Shown here: one piece after another, positions 1 through 9,435 of the stretch | How positions within the stretch are numbered: position 1 is the first letter of the stretch | How the letters are laid out: each line of letters begins with the position of its first letter | NCBI RefSeq assembly: GCF_002752165.1 | Contig: NZ_MOMB01000008.1 | Location: 1-64,000 of the forward strand | Source of the DNA: Erwinia sp. OLFS4 | GTDB taxonomy: Bacteria > Pseudomonadota > Gammaproteobacteria > Enterobacterales > Enterobacteriaceae | Reading direction: 5' to 3' | DNA: 64,000 nt | Notes under the pieces: model-generated | What the model was told of the DNA's origin: nothing | The model's input: only the letters and a program-made list of their open reading frames with translations | Database searches by the model: none | Position numbers and translations under genes: made by a program

Positions 1-3000
1 AATCAGACCACTACCGACAATCTGACGCCTGCAGAAGAATTTGCACAGGTACTAAAGGATGCCGGCTTTATCCTGCCTAATAACAGCCTGCCTGAAATGG
101 ACGGGAAGCGGCACAGGGTTGCCACCGATGGTGATAAAGCCGGTGCCACCTCCGGTGTGTACCAGGGTTTTCTCGATGGCCGACCGGCGGGCTGGTATCA
201 GGATCACCGTGCAAGTGAAGGCAAGGTGAACTGGACCTCCACCGGCTCACATACCTATGACCCGGCAGAGGCCATGCAGCAACGTGCGCTGTCAGCACAG
301 AAGCGCTGGGACAGGGAAATACAGTCTCAGCTGGAATTTTCCCGGATGGGAAAAACCCTGTCGCGGCAATGGAGCAAAATGCCCCCGGCCACGGAGACAC
401 ACGCCTATCTGGCCCGAAAAGGTGTATCGGCAGCCGACGGCGTTCGTCTGGATAAATACGACAATCTGGTCATCCCGCTACGCAACATCAATGGCGAGCT
501 CCGCACCCTTCAGTACATCAAACCCGACGGTACCAAGAACCTGAAGAAAGGCGCGGAGAAGACGGGCAACTTCTTTGTGGTAGGGGGTGAACTCAGCCCT
601 CAGCTCCCTGTTCTGTATGCCGAAGGTTATGCCACGGCCGCCAGCCTGCATCTAGCGACCGGAATGCCGGTTGTAATGACAGTTGATGCCGGAAATCTGG
701 TGACAGTGTCACGAAACCTGAAGGAGCGCTATCCGGATAACCACCACATCATCCTCGGGGAAGATGACTTCACCAAAACCAACAACCGCGGTGAACAGGA
801 TAATAAGGGGGCGAAAAAGGCACAGGAAGCCGCAGCGGCTATTAACGGCATTTACATCATCCCTTCATTCTCTGAAAGCGAGCGTGCGCAGGCGTTCGCC
901 GGTACCGCCTCATTCAGCGATTTTAACGATATTCACGTGGCCAACGGACTGAATGCGGTTCGCGAACAGCTGGCACCGATTTTCGATGAACTCATTCCCG
1001 ACTGGCGTCAGTCCTTTACGGAGACTCACAGCATGCCTGACAACAACATCCGGCAGGATGACCCTGCTGTTCCCTTCCCTGACATCACGGATTATCCGGA
1101 CTTCGGCGATGATTTTCAGGAAGCATTTGCACCACCAGAGGATATACCTGAGAGCACAGTAACCTCCGTGCAGGCACAGGATATACCGGAGCCGTCACCT
1201 GAAATCGCGCCGCCAGAAACCTCTGTTCCACCACTGGCTCGGGAGGCAGAGGCACCGGATGACAGGGCTTCTCACCAGGTCCCCGACGAGCCGGTGTTAA
1301 ACGTGGAGCCCTCCGCACCAGATGCCGTCGGGGCACCGTCTGCAGAAACAGCATCGTTATCGGCGTCAGAGACGCCAGTCGTGGCCAGCGCGCCCACGGC
1401 CACGGATAACCCCGGCCTGCAGAATGCACCTCTGGCAGAGGCTGTAAATGCACAAACGCCACCGGCTGATAGTCCACCCCCAGTGGATGCAACTGCAGAA
1501 GCCCAGCTGGCCGATGCCAGTATTCCGCCAGTGACAGAGCCACCATTGAAAAAGGCGTCTTCACCGGAAGAACCACTGCAGCCGGCAGCGGCGGAAACTG
1601 ATACCGCACCGGCTCAGGAAAATGGCTTCTCATTCACCTTTGGGCGACTGCCAGGTGACATCAGCCCGGAGGGGCCGGAAGTCGCCCGGATTAATCTGGA
1701 CGAGCTCCTGCAGGGGCTGACCAGCCGCCAGGAAGACAGAACCTGGGTGTATGCGCTCGATGGCGAAGACGCATTCCGCGATTATGGCGATCGCATCGTT
1801 ATGGCTTCGCCGCAGGCAAGCGAAAACGACCGCATGATCCTGGCCGCCCTGCTTTCCGCCAAAGTCAATCAGCGTGGTGCTGTTGAGGTAACAGGCAGTC
1901 CGGAGTTCATCCAGCGCACGCTGACGCTGATTGCCGATCACAACATCGAGGTGCATCTGAAAAACCCGCTGCAGCGCGAGCAATTTGAAGCGCTGTTGCA
2001 GGCCAGAGCCGCTGAGTCGATGGCAAAGAATGGCATCAACATCAGCACGCCAGGGCAGGAATCAGCTCCTTCAACGGCCGTAGATACACCGCCTGCTTCA
2101 CCTGGCGCGGCACCGACCGCCCCGGGGAATGACACCGCCAGTCAGGTCCCTTCGAAAAAAGCTGAACCCGCGACTCAGGAAATGACCGTCTTTGAGAAAG
2201 AAACCCTGCGAACAGGCCTGACCGGAAAGCTACTCGAATCCGGACGGGCGCCGTATCAGTTCGACAAAGCCAACACGAACAGCTTTTATGTCCAGCTGCG
2301 TACAAAAGCAGGCAACAAGACTTACTGGGGTGTGGAGCTGGAACAGGCCCTGAAAGACAGTGGCCAGAAACAGGGCGACATTGTGAAGCTGCAGTATCTG
2401 GGCAAGAAGCCGGTGACCGTCAACGTTCCGCTGACCAATGACGAGGGGGTGGTGACCGGATACGAACGCCAGGAGAAACATCGCAATCACTGGTCACTGA
2501 CGCCGGCCCAGGATAATCGCCTGCTGGTTGCTGACCGACACCACATTGCGCCGGCAGAACTGTCTGCCTATGACGGTAATGCCTTCTGGCAGCTCCAGCA
2601 CCAGATTGTTAAGGCGACCGCACTGTCTTTATCGCTTCCGGACCCCACAGGCCACGGCCTGCTGTATACCGGCCCGGACGGTGAAGGACAAAAACCGCCG
2701 CAATCACCTCCGGAAAACGCTGTGGTACCTGCTCTGTCCAAAGCCGCAGGCTCAGTGGTCATGCAGGCAGCTGGCGCTGAAGGCGAACTGCTGGCGCACC
2801 TGGTGAAAGGTCACGGCGATTACCTGCAGGGAATGATGCGTTATGAAGGTGAACTTCGCCACGTACTGGCCCGGGTATGCACGGGAGCCAACGGAAACAC
2901 GTGGCTTGCTGTGAATACTGTTTCCGATACCGGCGCTCTCGCCCTGATTGGCCACGGTTCGGCGTTAAACGCTGTGAAGAATGGTGAAGCCCGGAGGGAT

Positions 3001-3192
3001 ACCTTTGCCTTTCAGCTCAAAGGAAAGGATGCACCGAAGTTTGCCGTTCCTCTGGTTTCACCGGAAAAGATCCCGCCGGCCCTGCACAGCAAGCTGGGGT
3101 TCGACAAACCCTGGACACCGCCGAAAGCACGGGAGCCGGAGCAGGCACCCCGGGCGCAGGTCAAGCCGGCTAATCAACCGCAACCCATGTGA
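1..3192 (+). CDS. Conjugative primase-like protein with TOPRIM and LPD7-type domains (5' end outside window)
   Basis: The reading frame is open from base 1, so the N-terminus is missing; the first ATG (97) is internal. At about residues 170-290 counted from that ATG are TOPRIM-like elements: EGYATAASLH, then GEDD and FNDIH. A long Pro/Ala/Glu-rich linker follows (about 330-520), then an LPD7-like segment (about 545-640, TWVYALDGEDAFRDYGDR) and a further folded C-terminal part. Plasmid proteins of this kind are transferred or used as primases on the incoming strand (Sog of IncI, TraC-type of IncL/M). It stands directly before traL, separated by 7 bp, so it is probably in the same operon. Which primase subfamily it belongs to cannot be settled without the N-terminus. 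Confidence 0.75.
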   Translation, partial: NQTTTDNLTPAEEFAQVLKDAGFILPNNSLPEMDGKRHRVATDGDKAGATSGVYQGFLDGRPAGWYQDHRASEGKVNWTSTGSHTYDPAEAMQQRALSAQKRWDREIQSQLEFSRMGKTLSRQWSKMPPATETHAYLARKGVSAADGVRLDKYDNLVIPLRNINGELRTLQYIKPDGTKNLKKGAEKTGNFFVVGGELSPQLPVLYAEGYATAASLHLATGMPVVMTVDAGNLVTVSRNLKERYPDNHHIILGEDDFTKTNNRGEQDNKGAKKAQEAAAAINGIYIIPSFSESERAQAFAGTASFSDFNDIHVANGLNAVREQLAPIFDELIPDWRQSFTETHSMPDNNIRQDDPAVPFPDITDYPDFGDDFQEAFAPPEDIPESTVTSVQAQDIPEPSPEIAPPETSVPPLAREAEAPDDRASHQVPDEPVLNVEPSAPDAVGAPSAETASLSASETPVVASAPTATDNPGLQNAPLAEAVNAQTPPADSPPPVDATAEAQLADASIPPVTEPPLKKASSPEEPLQPAAAETDTAPAQENGFSFTFGRLPGDISPEGPEVARINLDELLQGLTSRQEDRTWVYALDGEDAFRDYGDRIVMASPQASENDRMILAALLSAKVNQRGAVEVTGSPEFIQRTLTLIADHNIEVHLKNPLQREQFEALLQARAAESMAKNGINISTPGQESAPSTAVDTPPASPGAAPTAPGNDTASQVPSKKAEPATQEMTVFEKETLRTGLTGKLLESGRAPYQFDKANTNSFYVQLRTKAGNKTYWGVELEQALKDSGQKQGDIVKLQYLGKKPVTVNVPLTNDEGVVTGYERQEKHRNHWSLTPAQDNRLLVADRHHIAPAELSAYDGNAFWQLQHQIVKATALSLSLPDPTGHGLLYTGPDGEGQKPPQSPPENAVVPALSKAAGSVVMQAAGAEGELLAHLVKGHGDYLQGMMRYEGELRHVLARVCTGANGNTWLAVNTVSDTGALALIGHGSALNAVKNGEARRDTFAFQLKGKDAPKFAVPLVSPEKIPPALHSKLGFDKPWTPPKAREPEQAPRAQVKPANQPQPM

Positions 3193-3199
3193 GGACCTC

Positions 3200-3643
3200 A
3201 TGCGAAAAATGCTCTGTACCACCCTTCTGTTTCTGGCGTGTCTTCCTGCCGCTGAAGCGGCTTCCTGTCGCGCTGGCAGGGCTGCAAAAGCAGGTAGTGA
3301 AGCCGGCTACAATCGGGCAAAAGAAGCCGCAGATGCCTGGTCACAGCGTCAGAACAATGTCACAGCGTCATTGGGTGGCTGCCTGGGAAACATTTCCACC
3401 ACCATTACGGCGCCAACGTTTCCCAATCTGACCGACGTCCTGAATCAGATCGGCCAGAAAATTTGCCAGGCGGCCCGTGACAAAATCAGTGACTACGTTC
3501 CTCCGACCATAGACCCCTGGGGAGACTATGCCTCCAGCAGCGGCCTTTCGTCCTACAGTTCGGGAACGACATCCATTCCCGTCAGCACGCAATCATCCCC
3601 GGCGGCCACTGACAGTGGCCGTTCTTTTATCTCACTGAACTGA
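3200..3643 (+). CDS. traL: TraL-like conjugal transfer protein, secreted
   Basis: 147 residues starting at ATG 3200 after GAGGACCTC, 7 bp past the primase-like gene. It has a clear Sec signal peptide (MRKMLCTTLLFLACLPAAEA), then a small Cys-containing mature part (SCRAGRAAKAG; GGCLGN; KICQAA) and a Ser/Thr-rich low-complexity tail. The call rests on position directly before traM in the R64/IncL-M order and on the exported small-protein character; the sequence itself carries no motif that defines a function. It is likely a periplasmic part of the Dot/Icm-like channel. Confidence 0.6.
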   Translation: MRKMLCTTLLFLACLPAAEAASCRAGRAAKAGSEAGYNRAKEAADAWSQRQNNVTASLGGCLGNISTTITAPTFPNLTDVLNQIGQKICQAARDKISDYVPPTIDPWGDYASSSGLSSYSSGTTSIPVSTQSSPAATDSGRSFISLN

Positions 3644-3656
3644 TGGAAACGACCAA

Positions 3657-4379
3657 GTGACGAAACAATCTCCAGCCTCCCCGGGGGAGGCTTCTTCAGA
3701 CACGGCCAAAAAGGTTCAGGAGTTTGATGAGAAACACCTCGTACCCTTCATGGAAGCAATGCAGCTTCAAAAAGACAGGATGCTCAACGCCTCTTTTGCT
3801 CGCAAATGTCTGGCGGTCGCTCTGGTGTCCGTCTCCTTCAACCTGGTGCAGTTTCCGGTTAACGTCTGGCTTGCCTGGCAGGTCGCTCACCCTCCGGTGA
3901 AATACTTCGCCACGCTCAACGGCAGCGTACTTGCGCAATATGCAACGTCCGAGCCTGCTTACAGCGACGATGACGTCATTGCCTTTGGTGACAAAGTTGT
4001 CCGCAGCGCCTTCCAGCTCGACTTCAAAAACTTCCGTACGCAGATAAGCGATCAGCAGCAGAAGTTCTCAGAGGACGGCTTCAGGAGTTACTACAGCGCG
4101 CTGACAAACTCCAACCTGTTTGCAAAGGTGAAGACAGACAAGCTGCTGATGTCGGCCAACGTTACCCGTAAGGGGATGATTTACCGGCGCGGCCGTGAAG
4201 GTTCGGACGGCCCCTATATCTGGGAAGTTCAGTATCCCGTCACCCTGAGCCTTGATGGCCAGACCCGCAGTCTGCCACCTCAGAACTTCATTTTTACGAT
4301 CCGCATTCAGCGAACCGACGTCAGGCTCAAACCTGAAGGAATCGAAGTGGCCTCCGTGGTCACCCGGGATGCCCGCTAA
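3657..4379 (+). CDS. traM: TraM, DotI/IcmL-type inner-membrane T4SS protein
   Basis: 240 residues from a GTG start at 3657 (GGAAAC 8 bp upstream). A charged cytoplasmic N-terminus is followed by one membrane segment at about residues 50-70 (AVALVSVSFNLVQFPVNVW) and a periplasmic domain carrying the DotI/IcmL pattern (FALDFKNFRTQ-like stretch, here FQLDFKNFRTQISDQQQKF; then YYSALTNSNLF). DotI/TraM proteins form an inner-membrane ring of the MPF-I secretion machine. Placed between traL and traN as in R64 and IncL/M. No anomalies seen. Confidence 0.85.
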   Translation: MTKQSPASPGEASSDTAKKVQEFDEKHLVPFMEAMQLQKDRMLNASFARKCLAVALVSVSFNLVQFPVNVWLAWQVAHPPVKYFATLNGSVLAQYATSEPAYSDDDVIAFGDKVVRSAFQLDFKNFRTQISDQQQKFSEDGFRSYYSALTNSNLFAKVKTDKLLMSANVTRKGMIYRRGREGSDGPYIWEVQYPVTLSLDGQTRSLPPQNFIFTIRIQRTDVRLKPEGIEVASVVTRDAR

Positions 4380-4394
4380 GTATCAGGAAACCTC

Positions 4395-5402
4395 ATGAAA
4401 ATTCGACTTCTCACGACAGCAATTTTGCTCTTGTCGGCGGGCTCTGTGCTGGCTGCCGACTGGGCTAACGCCCGTACAAACACCCCCACTACTGCGTTAC
4501 CGCCCGCACCATCCCCGGGGGCTCCGGAAGTTGCCACAACGGCGCCGCCGGCAGCGCAAAGCGAACCCGTAGCGGACATTACTGCTCCGCTACGCCAGTC
4601 ACCACCGGCACCACCTTCTGCAGCCGAAGCCTGGGCTATCGGCCAGGCCGCCCCGCTTAACCGCGGTGAGATTGAAAACGTCAGCCGGGCTGTCGATGAC
4701 GCCAGCCGTGGACGCGCCTGGCAGCCTGCAGATGTGGTGCCTCGTATCTCCACTCTGACAGTGAATCTCTCCCCGGGTGCCTCATTACCGGTACTGCGAA
4801 CAGCCACACATCAGGCCAGCACAGTGATGTTTACGGACAACACCGGGGCGCCATGGCCACTGGCGGCCCCACCTTATAACGCTAATGCCGATGGCTTTAC
4901 GGTGAACTATATCCCGGACAGCAGCGTGATGACGGTTCAGGCCAGGCGGCAGTATGACCGTGGGAATGTCACGGTGTATCTGAAGGGACTGGCGGTACCC
5001 ATCATCGTGGATGTCACCAGCGGTGAGGCCAGTAACACAGCCAAATCCCGCGTTATTGATACTCGCCTGGATTTGCGCATCCCACAGCGCGGCCCGCAGG
5101 CGAAAAAGATGCCGGCGCCACAATCAAAGATTGGCCTTAACAACCCAACATTGCAGGCCTTTCTCGATGGTGTTCCCCCTAAAGATGCCCGCCGGCTGAA
5201 AATTGAAGGGTCCGTGCCGGATACACAGGTCTGGCAGATGGGAGACGACCTTTACATCCGCACCCGCAGTGAGCTGCGTGATGCCTTTGAACAGACCCTG
5301 GCCTCTGGCGACGGGACCTGGCTGTACAAACTGCCACTGACTCCGGAAGTGGCTTTCTCTCATGCCGGTAAAACGGTCTGGATGACCTTATCTCTGGAGT
5401 AA
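4395..5402 (+). CDS. traN: TraN, DotH/IcmK-type outer-membrane core protein
   Basis: 335 residues, ATG 4395 with AGGAAACCTC upstream. Signal peptide MKIRLLTTAILLLSAGSVLA, a Pro/Ala-rich linker (about 25-75), then the conserved DotH region (GEIENVSRAVDDASRGR; PRISTLTVNLSPGASLPVLR; YPD-like PYNANADGF) and a C-terminal beta-rich part. DotH/TraN belongs to the outer-membrane core complex with DotC/DotD-type lipoproteins, whose genes would lie before the window. It is followed 2 bp later by traO, implying translational coupling. Confidence 0.85.
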   Translation: MKIRLLTTAILLLSAGSVLAADWANARTNTPTTALPPAPSPGAPEVATTAPPAAQSEPVADITAPLRQSPPAPPSAAEAWAIGQAAPLNRGEIENVSRAVDDASRGRAWQPADVVPRISTLTVNLSPGASLPVLRTATHQASTVMFTDNTGAPWPLAAPPYNANADGFTVNYIPDSSVMTVQARRQYDRGNVTVYLKGLAVPIIVDVTSGEASNTAKSRVIDTRLDLRIPQRGPQAKKMPAPQSKIGLNNPTLQAFLDGVPPKDARRLKIEGSVPDTQVWQMGDDLYIRTRSELRDAFEQTLASGDGTWLYKLPLTPEVAFSHAGKTVWMTLSLE

Positions 5403-5404
5403 TC

Positions 5405-6664
5405 ATGGCTGCAGAAAAAGACGCCCGCCGGGACGTGAAGAAAACCGGCTTAATCATTGTTATTGGTGGCTTCGCTGCCGTTGCCTTTCTTTTCATACTG
5501 GTGTCCTGGCTCAATGCTCCGCCTGAGGCAGTGACGCACATCAGCGTGGATAAAACTGCCGGTGGAACAGGAAAAGCCACAGCAGAAAGCCCGCAGTACC
5601 AGACGTTGCTCAGAGAGAACAACGCAGAAGGCGCTAAGCAGGCGATGGCGAATAACACCAGCTTTATCGCCTCAGCCGGCTCCGGTACCGTTCGCCAGGT
5701 TCCACCAATTTCACAGGAGGCACCGCCAACGCCACCGCCTCCACGGGCAGGAAACCCTTTGCCGCCGCCTCAGCATGTTCCGGCGCAGTCGCTTGACCCG
5801 GACCGTAAAAAAGCGCTGGAAGCGTTACTCAAAGAGCTCGTAGCCCAGCGTAGCGCTCCGGTCGGTCAACTGGCCAGCGTGACAGGACAGGCCCCGGGCC
5901 AGGCGGCACAGACCGCCGGCGCATCAGGTGTGGCTGCAGCGAGTCCCTTCTCCGGATGGACGGACAGCCTCTCTCCTTCGACGCAAACCGGGAGCGTTGC
6001 AGGTTCAGGCGGCACAGTACCTGATCGCATTGTTATTCCTGTCGGCAGTCGTCCGGGCGGCTTGATTGAGACGGCGATTGATTCCGACAACACAAGCTCT
6101 CAGGTGCTGGCCCGTATTCCGGCAGGCCCGTATGCCGGCGCCACCTTAACAGCCAATGGTGTCCAGCTCGCCGGCGATGGTGTGACTATCCATTTCACCA
6201 ACATGGACTGGAATAACAACACCTGGCGTATTGATGCCTGGGCGGCTATGCCGGATACGCTGCAGTCCTCCGTCGCATCGTCAGTCAACAACCGCTATAC
6301 AACACGCATTCTGCTGCCGGCACTGGCGCATGGTCTGGGATTAGGCGGTCAGTTGTATGCCAGTGCCAATACGCAAATCCTGAGCACCGGTTACAACACC
6401 CTTGAGGGGCGCGTGGGTATGCCTGACGGTAAAGCAGTGGCCGGTACCATCCTCGGCGGCGCTGCCCAACAAGCGGGTCAGGTGGTAAGCCAGGACGCGC
6501 AGAAACTCCCGGTGAAGCAGGTTCTTGTCGATCGTGGCCAGAGCATCGCCGTGTTGTTCATGTCTGCTGTAAAAGAAAGCGACAAAGTGATTAAGACCCG
6601 TGATGTGCCCGCGGCTGTCAGCCTGCAACCCGCCAGCCGCATGGTCCCCGCCTTACATCCCTGA
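5405..6664 (+). CDS. traO: TraO, DotG/IcmE-type (VirB10-like) channel protein
   Basis: 419 residues beginning two bases after the traN stop. One membrane segment at about 15-35 (TGLIIVIGGFAAVAFLFILV), a Pro-rich periplasmic linker with PPTPPPPR, and a C-terminal VirB10/TrbI-like domain from about residue 190 (PVGSRPGGLIETAIDSDNTS; GATLTANGVQLAGDGVTIHF; DRGQSIAVLFMSAV). VirB10-like proteins span both membranes and gate the channel. Its length fits plasmid TraO rather than the much longer Legionella DotG, which has extra pentapeptide-like repeats. Confidence 0.88.
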   Translation: MAAEKDARRDVKKTGLIIVIGGFAAVAFLFILVSWLNAPPEAVTHISVDKTAGGTGKATAESPQYQTLLRENNAEGAKQAMANNTSFIASAGSGTVRQVPPISQEAPPTPPPPRAGNPLPPPQHVPAQSLDPDRKKALEALLKELVAQRSAPVGQLASVTGQAPGQAAQTAGASGVAAASPFSGWTDSLSPSTQTGSVAGSGGTVPDRIVIPVGSRPGGLIETAIDSDNTSSQVLARIPAGPYAGATLTANGVQLAGDGVTIHFTNMDWNNNTWRIDAWAAMPDTLQSSVASSVNNRYTTRILLPALAHGLGLGGQLYASANTQILSTGYNTLEGRVGMPDGKAVAGTILGGAAQQAGQVVSQDAQKLPVKQVLVDRGQSIAVLFMSAVKESDKVIKTRDVPAAVSLQPASRMVPALHP

Positions 6665-6675
6665 AGAGAAACGCC

Positions 6676-7470
6676 ATGAAAGAAAACTATTTCGATTCGG
6701 ACCTTGAGCCCGCTGCCTCGCCGTTGCCTGAACTGCGTCCGGAGCCCGAAGAGGAAGTATCTGAGACGCTAGCCAAAGACGAGAACCCTAAAAGAAAACG
6801 TCAGTTTATGGGGTATGACCTCAGCACGTTGCTGATTGCCGGCGGCGTACTGGTTGCCCTTCTCGTCTATGCCGTCTGGCCAGATGAACCACCTCAACGT
6901 GCCTTTGTTCCTGACCATCAGGCCGCACCTGTGGAAGCGCCAGCGGAGGAAGAGGCTCCCGCAGCTGAACCACTACCAGTGCCTGCCCCAGCACCGGAGC
7001 CAACTCAACACACTGAACCTGTTCAGCCTGCAGCACCTCCGGTAGATGCCCAAGCACTACAGCAGGCCAGCGAGGCAAACCAGCAAGGGATAAGCGTACT
7101 GGATGGCCGTGTCACCGATGCAGAGAGACGTCTGGCAGAGCTTGAAGCACGAATGAAGGCAATGGGAACCGGTACAACCGCCCCAGCCAAAGCCGCCAGC
7201 AAACCAGTAAAACGTACCGTCGTTAAATCGACATCAGCATCAACGCACCGTACAGCAGCTGCACGAACAGGGACTGGCAATCAACGCAGTACCGGCGTAC
7301 AGGGCTGGCGGGTACATACTATTTACCCGGGCATGGCCTGGATAACCCACGGAGGATACACCTGGTCGGTGCAGGCAGGCGATAACATCAACGGCATGAC
7401 CATCCGCAGCATTAATGCCACTGCACGCACCGTCACAACTGACAGGGGCGTCATTCGCCAGGGGGGCTAA
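6676..7470 (+). CDS. traP: TraP, DotF/IcmG-position inner-membrane protein
   Basis: 264 residues. Acidic cytoplasmic N-terminus, one membrane segment at about 50-70 (STLLIAGGVLVALLVYAVWP), a Pro/Glu/Ala linker, a short coiled-coil-prone stretch (SEANQQGISVLDGRVTDAERRLAELEARM) and a small C-terminal domain (GWRVHTIYPGMAWITHGG). The single-TM plus coiled coil architecture and the place after the VirB10-like gene match TraP of R64. Its TAA stop overlaps the ATG of traQ. Confidence 0.8.
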   Translation: MKENYFDSDLEPAASPLPELRPEPEEEVSETLAKDENPKRKRQFMGYDLSTLLIAGGVLVALLVYAVWPDEPPQRAFVPDHQAAPVEAPAEEEAPAAEPLPVPAPAPEPTQHTEPVQPAAPPVDAQALQQASEANQQGISVLDGRVTDAERRLAELEARMKAMGTGTTAPAKAASKPVKRTVVKSTSASTHRTAAARTGTGNQRSTGVQGWRVHTIYPGMAWITHGGYTWSVQAGDNINGMTIRSINATARTVTTDRGVIRQGG

Positions 7471-7997
7471 TGGACGCCATTCAAATCCTAGTTCAGGTCG
7501 CCGACGGCCTGAAAACCAGCGGTATCCGCTTGATCCTGGCTCTGGGTTTTATGTTCGGACTTGGCGGCTGCATTTTCACATTGTTCTCCGTCGCCCAACG
7601 GGTCCGCACCGGTAAACCAGCCAGCGGGATTAAAGCCCTGGCATCGGTCTGCCTCGGCGGTGCTCTCATCGCCCTGCAGCAGATGATGAATAAAGCCTCC
7701 CATACCCTGAGTTTTGGCGATGTTTCCTTTGATGCCATCGCCTACGCCCCGGAATCCATGGGTCAGGCCAAGCTCGCCATCGATGCCGTTCTCACACTGC
7801 TACGTGCGGTCGGGGTGATGTTTTTCTTCATGGGCATATCTCGTGTCCGTCGCTCTCTGGTTGATGGCCACACAGGTCTGACTGCCCGAGAAGATGTCTC
7901 TGCAGGCATGGTGATCCTCATCTGCGGCATTCTCCTGGCCTGCAATCCACAACTGCTCGACGCACTCCAACAAACGCTGCATCTGAGCTGGAATTAA
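7470..7997 (+). CDS. traQ: TraQ, multi-span inner-membrane T4SS protein
   Basis: 175 residues; the start ATG shares a base with the traP stop. About four hydrophobic spans are visible (ILALGFMFGLGGCIFTLFSV; ALASVCLGGALIALQQM; AVLTLLRAVGVMFFFMGIS; AGMVILICGILLACNP). Members of this position (TraQ, related to Dot/Icm IcmC/DotE) are small integral membrane proteins essential for transfer, with unknown biochemical role. The call is by position and topology. Confidence 0.75.
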   Translation: MDAIQILVQVADGLKTSGIRLILALGFMFGLGGCIFTLFSVAQRVRTGKPASGIKALASVCLGGALIALQQMMNKASHTLSFGDVSFDAIAYAPESMGQAKLAIDAVLTLLRAVGVMFFFMGISRVRRSLVDGHTGLTAREDVSAGMVILICGILLACNPQLLDALQQTLHLSWN

Positions 7998-8023
7998 CTC
8001 CATAAACAAAAGAGGTTTTAACA

Positions 8024-8407
8024 ATGCGTAATTTCACACTGTCCGTTTCCGTACGCCTGTGGCTGGCTGCTTCTTCTCTGGGTCAACGTCTTCTGGCTCC
8101 GATTGCCGCACTCCTGTGTTCCCTGACGCTGCCAGCTCATGCTGATGACGGCATTTTTGGGATGCTCGACACCGTGGCCGACGGCGCCGATAACTCAGGG
8201 AAAAGCCTGTTGAAAGTGGCGAAGTTTGGCGGGATTGGACTCGTCATTATTGGCGTCGCCCTTTGGGTGGCCAAGAAAAAGAACCCGCAGATTGGCTGGG
8301 GCTGGGTCCTGACCTGTATCGGTGCCGGCTGCATCATGATTGCCATTGACCAGTTCATCAAGAAAGGTCAGAGCACCATTCAGCTGAACCCGGTTGACGT
8401 GGGTTAA
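8024..8407 (+). CDS. traR: TraR, DotP/IcmD-type small membrane protein
   Basis: 127 residues with a long signal-like N-terminus (about residues 10-38, ending LTLPAHA), then two hydrophobic segments (FGGIGLVIIGVALWVAKKK and WVLTCIGAGCIMIAIDQFI). The layout, signal plus two spans, resembles pilin-like or IcmD/DotP-like proteins of MPF-I systems. AGAGGT lies 7 bp before the ATG. It is followed by a strong hairpin (8415-8436) and then by the TTG-started traT. Confidence 0.75.
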   Translation: MRNFTLSVSVRLWLAASSLGQRLLAPIAALLCSLTLPAHADDGIFGMLDTVADGADNSGKSLLKVAKFGGIGLVIIGVALWVAKKKNPQIGWGWVLTCIGAGCIMIAIDQFIKKGQSTIQLNPVDVG

Positions 8408-8414
8408 CATCATT

Positions 8415-8436
8415 CCCCGGCGCGCTGGCGCCGGGG
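8415..8436 (+). other. GC-rich hairpin after traR
   Basis: Perfect 8-bp arms CCCCGGCG / CGCCGGGG around a 6-nt loop, between the traR stop and the traT ribosome site. No T-run follows, so it is more likely an mRNA 3'-end stabiliser or processing element than a true terminator; it could make the small traR message more abundant than downstream genes. Confidence 0.6.
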
Positions 8437-8458
8437 TCCTGCCTTAAAGGAGGTCACC

Positions 8459-9412
8459 TTGAACCGATTCCCGGAAGCAGTCAGTTTCCTTTTTCCCGTT
8501 CAGCTGGAGCCGTGTCCGCCAGACGACAGCGATACAGCGCTCCCATCCCTGAGCCTGAAAGCTCCTGAAGCAATTACCTTTTGCCAGTGGCTTCTTCCAC
8601 TGCTCCCTGAGTTTTATCACTGTGGTGTTTCTGCCGATGCTGGTTACAACTGTAACGTCTGGCTAATCCAACTGGCACCTCTGAGCGAACAGCTGCAAAA
8701 ACTGACGCCAGAGCAAACTGATGGGGTCAAGCTGTTTGAACCTCTCACTAAAGCCTGCCGGCGCTGGTCTCGTCACGGCGTTACACATCTGCGCCTGACT
8801 GCAGCTATCCGTTATCAGCACTTTGACATCGAGCAGCAGGTCTGGGGGCATGAACAAACTGGACACGATCCCGCTCTGTACCGGCGGGCGGCGAAACTCA
8901 CCGGCAACGCCTGCGAATACTGCGGGCACGTCAGTGCCAGTAATCGACTGGCATTTCGTGACGGCAATCCGGAAAACACGCACGACAATAATCTCACTGT
9001 CGGCTGTAGCGTATGCCTCTGCAGCCGCCATCTGAATCGTCTGGGCGCCAACGATGGCGTGATGGTTTACCTGCCTGAGCTCGCGCCTGCTGACATCAGC
9101 CGGCTGATAAGAACGGTGATTACCGCCCGGCGTGACGGGGATGAACGCCAGCAAAATGGTGCGGCCATGATCCTCAACTGGCTTGCCGCACACCGGGCTG
9201 AGACGGAACGATTCTGGGGAACCAGCCATCCGGGCGAATTTGGACAGGCGCTGCAGCAGTCATCACCCGCACTGCGTGAGTCGCTACAACAACGTCTGCT
9301 CCATGTTGCACTCATTCCCAACCCGGACATTATCGCCGCCAGGTCGTTCAGCCTGAGTCTTACACCAGGTCAATGGACGTCCCTGTATAACCAGCATTGC
9401 CGCCAGTCCTGA
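8459..9412 (+). CDS. traT: TraT, DotN/IcmJ-like zinc-binding coupling-complex protein
   Basis: 317 residues from a TTG start at 8459; AAAGGAGGT six bases upstream decides this start. A cysteine cluster at about residues 155-200 (NACEYCG ... VGCSVCLCSRHLNR) is the zinc-binding signature expected of DotN/IcmJ, which in Legionella joins the DotL coupling protein complex. It lies immediately before traU (DotO/IcmB), the same neighbourhood as icmJ-icmB. It has no membrane segment, in line with a cytoplasmic adaptor. The plasmid protein is longer than Legionella DotN. Confidence 0.72.
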   Translation: MNRFPEAVSFLFPVQLEPCPPDDSDTALPSLSLKAPEAITFCQWLLPLLPEFYHCGVSADAGYNCNVWLIQLAPLSEQLQKLTPEQTDGVKLFEPLTKACRRWSRHGVTHLRLTAAIRYQHFDIEQQVWGHEQTGHDPALYRRAAKLTGNACEYCGHVSASNRLAFRDGNPENTHDNNLTVGCSVCLCSRHLNRLGANDGVMVYLPELAPADISRLIRTVITARRDGDERQQNGAAMILNWLAAHRAETERFWGTSHPGEFGQALQQSSPALRESLQQRLLHVALIPNPDIIAARSFSLSLTPGQWTSLYNQHCRQS

Positions 9413-9435
9413 CGGCCCTATCAGAGAACATTCGC